Assembly (NCBI RefSeq): GCF_000685095.1
Contig: NZ_BAYE01000001.1
Span: 248,001-312,000 of the forward strand
Direction of reading: 5' to 3'
From: Paraburkholderia caledonica NBRC 102488
Lineage (GTDB): Bacteria > Pseudomonadota > Gammaproteobacteria > Burkholderiales > Burkholderiaceae
DNA length: 64,000 nt
Positions within the stretch are counted from its first letter, which is position 1; every line of letters starts with the position of its first letter. The notes below the pieces were generated by a model that had not been told where the DNA came from, ran no database searches, and worked only from the letters and a program-made list of their open reading frames with translations. The translations under genes and the position numbers were made by a program. Below, in pieces: positions 58,672 through 64,000 of the stretch.

Positions 58672-59823
58672 CTATACGGCACGAACTTCAATGATCTTCG
58701 CTGCCTTCCCGGTGCGCTCAGCAAGGCGCGTGCGGTCTTTCACCGCACCGGCCAACTGACCGCAGGCAGCGTCGATATCATCGCCGCGTGTTTTGCGCAC
58801 CGTGGTGACGACGCCCGCGTCCATCAGCACTTGTGCAAACCGCTTGATCTGTTCCTGTTTCGAGCGCACGAGGCCCGACTCGGGGAACGGATTGAACGGA
58901 ATAAGGTTGAACTTGCATGGCACGTCGCGTGTGAGCGCCAGCAGCTCGCGCGCTTGCGCTTCACTGTCGTTCACGCCGTCGAGCATGCAATATTCGAAAG
59001 TAATGAAATCCCGCGGCGCGACTTTCAGATAGCGCTGGCAAGCTGCCATCAATTCGTGCAGCGGATACTTTTTGTTCAGCGGCACCAGCATGTCGCGCAA
59101 CGGATCGCTCGGCGCATGCAATGAAACAGCCAGCGCAACGGGCAGATCGGCGCCAAGCCGGTCCATCATGGGCACGACGCCCGAGGTCGACAGCGTTACG
59201 CGGCGGCGCGACAAGCCGTACGCGTTGTCGTCGAGCATCAGGCGCATGGCAGGCACGACCGCGTCGTAGTTCAGGAGCGGCTCGCCCATGCCCATCATCA
59301 CGACATTCGTGACGACGCGCTCACCTTTGCCGTCGCCACCCGAGGCGCGACCGCCGCCCCCCCCGCGCGACGCCCGCAGCGCGAACTCGGCCATGCGCAA
59401 CTGGCCGATGATCTCGCCAGTCGTGAGATTGCGGGAAAAACCCTGCTTGCCAGTCGAACAGAAGCGGCAGTTCACCGCGCACCCCGCTTGCGACGACACG
59501 CATAGCGTGCCGCGAGTTTCTTCCGGGATAAAAACGGTTTCGACTGCGTTGCTGTTGCCGACGTCGATCAGCCACTTGCGTGTGCCGTCGGTCGAAATAT
59601 GGTCGCTGACGATGCCCGGCATCGAGATCGTAGCGCGGCCTTTCAGCTTTTCGCGCAAGGACTTCGCGAGATCGGTCATGCCGTCGAAGTCTGCAGCGTT
59701 GTACTGGTGGATCCAGCGCTGCAATTGCTTGGCGCGAAACGGCTTCTCGCCCAGGCCGTCGCAATAGGCGACGAGCCCTTGGGCGTCGAGGTCGAGAAGG
59801 TTGACGGTGGAACTGCTCGTCAT
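58672..59823 (-). CDS. rlmN: 23S rRNA/tRNA adenine-C2 methyltransferase RlmN
   Basis: 383 residues from the ATG at 59823 ([20 protein letters not shown]). Radical SAM enzyme methylating A2503 of 23S rRNA and A37 of tRNA. The cluster motif [20 protein letters not shown] (C-x3-C-x2-C) lies near residue 118. The methyl-carrier Cys is probably the one in [24 protein letters not shown]. The insert [19 protein letters not shown] near residue 153 is low-complexity and encoded by an 8-G run. It is followed by [13 protein letters not shown]. Confidence 0.95.
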   Translation of the reverse strand: MTSSSTVNLLDLDAQGLVAYCDGLGEKPFRAKQLQRWIHQYNAADFDGMTDLAKSLREKLKGRATISMPGIVSDHISTDGTRKWLIDVGNSNAVETVFIPEETRGTLCVSSQAGCAVNCRFCSTGKQGFSRNLTTGEIIGQLRMAEFALRASRGGGGGRASGGDGKGERVVTNVVMMGMGEPLLNYDAVVPAMRLMLDDNAYGLSRRRVTLSTSGVVPMMDRLGADLPVALAVSLHAPSDPLRDMLVPLNKKYPLHELMAACQRYLKVAPRDFITFEYCMLDGVNDSEAQARELLALTRDVPCKFNLIPFNPFPESGLVRSKQEQIKRFAQVLMDAGVVTTVRKTRGDDIDAACGQLAGAVKDRTRLAERTGKAAKIIEVRAV

Positions 59824-59852
59824 ATCGAATCCTGCCATTTCAGTGCGAGACT

Positions 59853-59880
59853 GCGTTCATGCAACAAGCTGCATGAACGC
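59853..59880. repeat. Perfect 11-bp inverted repeat between ndk and rlmN
   Basis: GCGTTCATGCA and TGCATGAACGC are perfect inverted copies around a 6-base spacer (ACAAGC). It lies 30 bases upstream of the rlmN ATG and has no T tract on either side, so it does not look like an intrinsic terminator. It could be an operator or an mRNA hairpin. Confidence 0.7.
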
Positions 59881-59983
59881 AAAGCCGTTCGCGCCCATCC
59901 CTGCTGCTTTTACCTTACTACTTTGCCCAGCGATTCGTGTGACTAAACGAAACCGGCTGCACCACCGCCGGGGCAATCCAGCA

Positions 59984-60409
59984 TTAGCGCGAGTAGACGT
60001 TCACTTGGGGGAAGAAAAATGCAATTTCAACTGCAGCAGTTTCAGCGGCGTCGGAGCCGTGCACCGCGTTTGCGTCGATGCTGTCGGCGAAGTCAGCGCG
60101 AATCGTGCCCTTTTCCGCCTTTTTCGGGTCCGTTGCACCCATCAGGTCACGGTGCTTCAAGATAGCGTTTTCGCCTTCCAGCACCTGAACGACCACCGGG
60201 CCCGAAATCATGAATTCGACCAGGTCCTTGAAGAAAGGACGTGCAGCGTGCACCGCGTAGAACTTCTCAGCGTCGGCGCGCGACAGATGAACCATGCGGG
60301 AAGCCACGATCTTCAGGCCAGCGTTTTCGAAACGGCTGTAGATCTGGCCGATCACATTCTTGGCCACTGCGTCCGGCTTGATAATCGACAGGGTGCGTTC
60401 GATCGCCAT
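59984..60409 (-). CDS. ndk: Nucleoside diphosphate kinase
   Basis: 141 residues. Transfers the terminal phosphate from NTPs to NDPs through a phospho-histidine. Opens [20 protein letters not shown], contains [20 protein letters not shown] and the active-site [12 protein letters not shown], where His would be near residue 117. GGAG precedes the ATG. A TACAAT at 60456-60461 (minus strand) may be its -10 box. Confidence 0.97.
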   Translation of the reverse strand: MAIERTLSIIKPDAVAKNVIGQIYSRFENAGLKIVASRMVHLSRADAEKFYAVHAARPFFKDLVEFMISGPVVVQVLEGENAILKHRDLMGATDPKKAEKGTIRADFADSIDANAVHGSDAAETAAVEIAFFFPQVNVYSR

Positions 60410-60728
60410 AAAAACTCCAAAAAATTAAGAGGTTACAGATTCAAATGAATCCGCTATTGTAGCATGTTCCCGTGTATGATTGCGATTGAACCCTTACAGC
60501 ATTGAAAGACTCAAAGCAGAGGTTTCGGAATACTGGTAGCGTAGGCCTCGTGAGCTTTTTTAATGCACTCCAAGTTGGGTGACGGCATTGAAACTCCCTG
60601 CCACCGCACCGATCTTAGGAACGGGTAGTCCGCAACCGGGGCGAAAAGCTCCGGCAGGGCCCGCTGCAAGAGCGCTGGATAAACCGCTGATACCACCACG
60701 CAACACGCTTCTGACGTAAGGAGAGACC
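60410..60728. other. Divergent intergenic region between ndk and the Bax-inhibitor-1 gene
   Basis: About 319 bases. A minus-strand TACAAT at 60461-60456 is a possible ndk -10 box. A minus-strand open frame of 62 codons (60511-60699) has no motif and no good RBS and is not taken as a gene. A strong AAGGAGAG lies just before the plus-strand ATG at 60729. Confidence 0.5.
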
Positions 60729-61427
60729 ATGAACGATCATCCGTATAGCTTTGGCCGCACTGGCGCGGTCAGCACGGTGGAAACGCGTAACCGCGTGCTA
60801 CGAAACACCTACTGGCTGCTCGCGCTGTCCATGATTCCGACAGTGCTCGGCGCGTGGGTAGGCCTCGCCACCGGGTTCTCGCTGTTCGCCGCTACAAGTC
60901 CTGCCATGAGCATGCTGGCGTTCTTCGCGATCGCCTTCGGCTTCATGTTCGCGATCGAGAAAACGAAGGAGAGCGCTGCCGGCGTGTTCGTGCTGCTCGG
61001 CTTCACGTTCTTCATGGGCTTGATGCTGTCGCGCATTCTTGGCTTCGTGCTGGGTTTCTCCAACGGCCCGTCGCTCATCATGCTCGCCTTCGGTGGCACT
61101 GGTGTGATTTTCGCGTCGATGGCAACCATTGCGACCGTCAGCAAGCGCGACTTCTCCGGTCTCGGCAAGTGGCTCTTCATGGGCGTGATCGTGCTGCTGC
61201 TGGCGTCCGTCGCGAACGTGTTCCTGCACCTGCCTGCTTTGATGCTCACGGTTTCCGTCATGGCCATCGTGATTTTCTCGGCGTACATGCTGTTCGACGT
61301 CCAACGCGTCGTGAACGGCGGTGAGACGAACTACATCACGGCAGCGCTCGCGATCTATCTCGATCTGTACAACGTGTTCGTGAACCTGCTTGCGCTGCTC
61401 GGCATCTTCGGCGGCAACCGCAACTAA
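60729..61427 (+). CDS. Bax inhibitor-1 / YccA family membrane protein
   Basis: 232 residues. A cytoplasmic N-terminus (MNDHPYSFGRTGAVSTVETR) then seven hydrophobic helices, including AFFAIAFGFMFAIEKTKES and LGFTFFMGLMLSRILGFVLG. The last region has FSAYMLFDVQRVVNGGETNY, the conserved end of BI-1 proteins, and finishes GIFGGNRN. E. coli YccA is an FtsH substrate and modulator; a link to the hflKC pair 13 kb away is possible but not shown. Preceded by a strong RBS and followed by a terminator. Confidence 0.93.
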   Translation: MNDHPYSFGRTGAVSTVETRNRVLRNTYWLLALSMIPTVLGAWVGLATGFSLFAATSPAMSMLAFFAIAFGFMFAIEKTKESAAGVFVLLGFTFFMGLMLSRILGFVLGFSNGPSLIMLAFGGTGVIFASMATIATVSKRDFSGLGKWLFMGVIVLLLASVANVFLHLPALMLTVSVMAIVIFSAYMLFDVQRVVNGGETNYITAALAIYLDLYNVFVNLLALLGIFGGNRN

Positions 61428-61485
61428 GTTCTACGCGTCGAACCAGGCGCAGTATTGCTTGGCCCCGCTAGCCGCCGCGCCGTAG

Positions 61486-61522
61486 AAAAAGCCCATAACG
61501 ATTGCTCGTTATGGGCTTTTTT
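61486..61522. terminator. Bidirectional rho-independent terminator
   Basis: Stem AAAAAGCCCATAACG/CGTTATGGGCTTTTT with 6-base loop. It lies between the converging Bax-inhibitor-1 gene (plus) and MBL hydrolase gene (minus) and can stop both. Confidence 0.95.
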
Positions 61523-61543
61523 CGTTGGGCAATACGGCAACGC

Positions 61544-62317
61544 TCACAAATCCAGCCACTCAAACCCTTCGGCCTGCGAGGCCACAACGACGTCAGTCGG
61601 CGCTGCGCCCAGCACGCTTGCCATGGCAGCCCGCGCCAGTTCCGGCAGATTATTCTGCTGACTTAAGTGTGCGGCCACCAGATGGCGCAGTTTGGAGCGA
61701 TCGAGCGAGGCCAGAATTTCAGCTGCGGCGTCGTTGTTCAAATGCCCATGATTGCCGCCGATGCGCGCCTTCAGCGATTGCGGATAGCGGCTGCCGGCCA
61801 GCATCCGCACGTCGTGATTGCATTCGAGCACGAGCGCGTCGCAACCGCTCAACACGGAACTGATATGCGGCGTGGAAGTGCCCACATCCGTCAGTACGCC
61901 AAGGCGGCTCGCGCCATTTGAGAACACGTATTGCAACGGCTCGCGGGCGTCGTGAGGAACCGTGTACGGAAGAACGCTCAAGTCGCCGATCGCCACAGCC
62001 TCATCGCCCCACAGCACCTGCAGATCGACATTGGCCTCATCGGCGCCCACTGCGCGGGCGGTGCCCCAACTCATGTACAGCGGAATCGACCACTTGCGCG
62101 CCAGTGTCAGCGCGCTGCCGATATGGTCGCTGTGTTCGTGAGTGATCAGGATAGCGTCGAGACCTTCGGCGCTACAGCCGAGCCGCGTCAGGCGCCGTTC
62201 GACTTCCTTGGCGGAAAAGCCGCAGTCGAGCAGCACGCGCGTGGTGGTCGCGCCGCTTCGCGCTTCCACCAACAATGCGTTGCCCTCACTGCCACTGCCA
62301 AGACTTGCGAATCGCAC
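61544..62317 (-). CDS. MBL-fold metallo-hydrolase (YycJ/VicX-like)
   Basis: 257 residues. MRFASLGSGSEGNALLVEAR opens with the S-L-x-S-G-S-x-G-N motif of the YycJ-like group, and the metal motif ILITHEHSDHIGSAL (H-x-H-x-D-H) is present near residue 58. VLECNHDVRMLAGSRYPQSL and GGNHGHLNNDAAAEIL supply further ligands. Probably a phosphodiesterase or nuclease; the substrate is unknown. It starts 6 bases after bamC on the same strand, so one transcript is likely. Confidence 0.9.
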   Translation of the reverse strand: MRFASLGSGSEGNALLVEARSGATTTRVLLDCGFSAKEVERRLTRLGCSAEGLDAILITHEHSDHIGSALTLARKWSIPLYMSWGTARAVGADEANVDLQVLWGDEAVAIGDLSVLPYTVPHDAREPLQYVFSNGASRLGVLTDVGTSTPHISSVLSGCDALVLECNHDVRMLAGSRYPQSLKARIGGNHGHLNNDAAAEILASLDRSKLRHLVAAHLSQQNNLPELARAAMASVLGAAPTDVVVASQAEGFEWLDL

Positions 62318-62323
62318 AGCCCG

Positions 62324-63463
62324 TCAGTTCAGTTGCGCGTGCAGGAGCGTCACGATGCGCTGCGCGTCGGATGAATTGTCGATCTGCCCGTTCGCATCGA
62401 GCACTGCCACTTGCGTCACCGTGTCACCCTTCGAGCGCACGTTGACGAGGAACTCCTGCCCCGGTTTTTTCGACGAATTGCCGCTGTAGAACAGCTTGCC
62501 GAAAAGCCCTTCTTTCTTCAGTTCCTGCATCGAATCAGCGTAGCGCACGTAGTAAATGCCCTTCGCGCGGTCGCGGTTGTCCACAGTGAAATTCGTGCGG
62601 TCAAGCGCGAGGCCGACGCGCAGCCATGCGCGGTCGAACGATTCCTGCAGATCCAGCGTGGAAGTGCCCGCGCTCTTGTCGAGCGTAGCCGGCGCAGTTG
62701 CCGGGTGCGCCTCCGTCAGCAGTTGCTTCGACTGTGCTTCGGTCAGGCCGAATTTCTGCATCAGCTTGGTCAGAAACAGCGCTTCCAGCGCCGGATCGCG
62801 CGGACGCTCTTCCCAACGCGACGATGTCTTGTCCTGCCCCGTCAACACCTCTTCCATTGCGCTGTGTGTGACGGAAATGTCGGTTGTGTCTGACGGACCA
62901 CGCGACACGAGCGTGCGGAAACTGTCACGGGTGCCCGACGAATAAGCGAAGTCGATCACCTTGCCCACCGTACGGCGGAACCAGTCGTCGGGAATGTTGG
63001 CGCGATTTTCAGCCCAGTCGGTCACCATGATGCCGGTGGCCGGCGCGTCGGTTTTCAGCGCGAAACCGTTCTCCTGCCAGAACTCCTGCAACTGCGGCCA
63101 GAGTTGTTCCGGCGAGCGGCCGTCGACCACCAGCCAGCGGCGGTCGCCGTCGCGCTCGATGTGCATGCCATACGGGTCCTGCGCGGTCGGCTGGCCTTCG
63201 GTGGAATTGCCGGCAGCCGTAACCGCGCGCTGCGTGGCGCCACCGAGCGCCAGATTAGCCGGAGGTGCAACATAGCGCTGGTCGGTCGGCGTGGTGGTCA
63301 GATCGCCGGGCACGGCGAGCGGCGGCGCACTGCCTGCGCCTTTGTAATTCACGCGATCGGAGGCGAACCAGTCGTTCAGGGTGTCACAGCCGGCGAGCGT
63401 CACCAGGGCAAGCGTCAGCGCCGCCATGCGGGTTGCGTGGAGGGAAAGTGCGGAACGTTTCAT
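62324..63463 (-). CDS. bamC: Outer-membrane assembly lipoprotein BamC
   Basis: 379 residues from the ATG at 63463 (MKRSALSLHATRMAALTLAL). Lipobox LAGC with Cys near residue 25. The body shows BamC features: VNYKGAGSAPPLAVPGDLTT (the strand that binds BamD), RDGDRRWLVVDGRSPEQLWP and a helix-grip domain (AWLRVGLALDRTNFTVDNRD, KGIYYVRYADSMQE). The open frame extends 90 codons upstream without family sequence. Part of the BAM complex. It follows dapA by 124 bases. Confidence 0.9.
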   Translation of the reverse strand: MKRSALSLHATRMAALTLALVTLAGCDTLNDWFASDRVNYKGAGSAPPLAVPGDLTTTPTDQRYVAPPANLALGGATQRAVTAAGNSTEGQPTAQDPYGMHIERDGDRRWLVVDGRSPEQLWPQLQEFWQENGFALKTDAPATGIMVTDWAENRANIPDDWFRRTVGKVIDFAYSSGTRDSFRTLVSRGPSDTTDISVTHSAMEEVLTGQDKTSSRWEERPRDPALEALFLTKLMQKFGLTEAQSKQLLTEAHPATAPATLDKSAGTSTLDLQESFDRAWLRVGLALDRTNFTVDNRDRAKGIYYVRYADSMQELKKEGLFGKLFYSGNSSKKPGQEFLVNVRSKGDTVTQVAVLDANGQIDNSSDAQRIVTLLHAQLN

Positions 63464-63587
63464 GAGGTCCTTCGTGATGCTGGAACGCGGTGCCTGGTTC
63501 TGTGTGCCGGGAACGTGGGCTGGATCGACGTCGGTTAAGGGAATGCCAGTGGACTGGGTGAGCGCCGAGGGTACGCGGACGGGCCGC

Positions 63588-64000
63588 CTAGCCGAGCAGG
63601 CCCGCTTCGCGCAGCGCGCCGCGCACCACTTCATGGTATTGCGCGTCGAGCGGCGTAAGCGGCAGGCGGATTCCGCCCTGCACACGACCCAATTGCTGCA
63701 GTGCCCATTTCGCGGGAATCGGATTCGATTCAATGAACAGGTTCTTATGCAGCGACAGGAGCTTCAGATGAATTTCGCGGGCTGTCTTTGCATCCGCAGC
63801 CAGCGCGGCCTTGCACAGTTCGCTCATGGCGCGCGGCGCGACGTTCGCGGTAACCGAGATATTGCCGTGACCGCCGAGCAGCATCAACGCGATCGCCGTA
63901 GGGTCGTCGCCGCTGTAGATGCCGAAGTGAGCCGGTGCCGACTTGATCAGATGCGCGGCCCGATCGATATTGCCCGTCGCTTCTTTGACACCGATGATGC
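63588..64000 (-). CDS. dapA: 4-hydroxy-tetrahydrodipicolinate synthase (partial, N-terminus beyond right edge)
   Basis: The last 136 residues are in the window. They include GVKEATGN with the Schiff-base lysine (codon at 63984-63986) near the edge, then [40 protein letters not shown] and [20 protein letters not shown], all typical of DapA. Condenses pyruvate with aspartate semialdehyde for lysine and diaminopimelate. Adjacent dapA-bamC is a common proteobacterial pairing (dapA-nlpB). The lysine pathway also has lysC at 12-13 kb. Confidence 0.96.
   Translation of the reverse strand, partial: IIGVKEATGNIDRAAHLIKSAPAHFGIYSGDDPTAIALMLLGGHGNISVTANVAPRAMSELCKAALAADAKTAREIHLKLLSLHKNLFIESNPIPAKWALQQLGRVQGGIRLPLTPLDAQYHEVVRGALREAGLLG

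Noticed and set aside
60511..60699. 62-codon minus-strand ORF between ndk and the Bax-inhibitor-1 gene
   Set aside because: No RBS, motif or conserved feature seen. It lies in the divergent promoter region and is more likely noncoding.

Overview
The window is a piece of a high-GC betaproteobacterial chromosome, most likely Burkholderiaceae and probably Paraburkholderia/Burkholderia chromosome 1. Three things point there: the codon use and the long open antisense frames typical of GC-rich DNA; the block ndk-rlmN-rodZ-ispG-hisS-yfgM-bamB-der, hfq-hflX-hflK-hflC-DUF2065-hisZ-purA; and a hisZ-type histidine pathway. The genus is an inference from gene order and protein character, not from a search. 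Almost all of the window is core housekeeping DNA. No insertion sequence, prophage, CRISPR array or rRNA operon was seen.

Layout. 1-5.2 kb: a yejABEF peptide/microcin-C-type ABC importer on the minus strand, with yejF cut by the left edge. 5.5-5.8 kb: a small Pro/Val-rich exported protein. 6.1-10.4 kb: a tightly coupled plus-strand operon encoding a GntR/HutC-type regulator, a flavoprotein resembling the alpha subunit of APS reductase, a two-cluster ferredoxin resembling its beta subunit, a HEAT-repeat protein and a DUF971 protein. Its function is not obvious, and it is the most interesting locus here. 10.4-11.6 kb: an orphan ORF and a SAM methyltransferase, followed by tRNA-Ser(GCU). 12.3-19.1 kb: a minus-strand block lysC, tilS, accA, an AlkA-type glycosylase with a histone-H1-like tail, and cysS. 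19.4-22.4 kb: a TPR protein, two cyclophilins and lpxH on the plus strand. 22.5-24.5 kb: cysE and trmJ. 24.9-31.7 kb: suhB, lplT, mutS and a degenerate phosphoesterase-like protein.

31.7-42.5 kb: slyD, roxA (ribosomal protein oxygenase), a small Ala/Ser-rich lipoprotein, a DinG-family helicase, a YdcH-like protein, an exported coiled-coil protein, tex and kup. 42.9-50.5 kb: purine phosphoribosyltransferase, purA, hisZ, DUF2065, hflC, hflK, hflX, hfq. 50.7-60.4 kb: der, bamB, yfgM, hisS, ispG, rodZ, rlmN, ndk. 60.7-64 kb: a Bax-inhibitor-1 family membrane protein, then an MBL hydrolase, bamC and dapA (cut by the right edge) in one minus-strand operon.

Many neighbours share a process: envelope assembly (bamB, bamC, lpxH, lplT, rodZ), translation and RNA modification (cysS, hisS, tilS, trmJ, rlmN, roxA, tRNA-Ser), membrane protease control (hflKC), and amino-acid supply (lysC and dapA for lysine, cysE, hisZ). 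Several intergenic gaps hold short degenerate tandem repeats; the clearest is an array of about ten 13-bp units between bamB and der.
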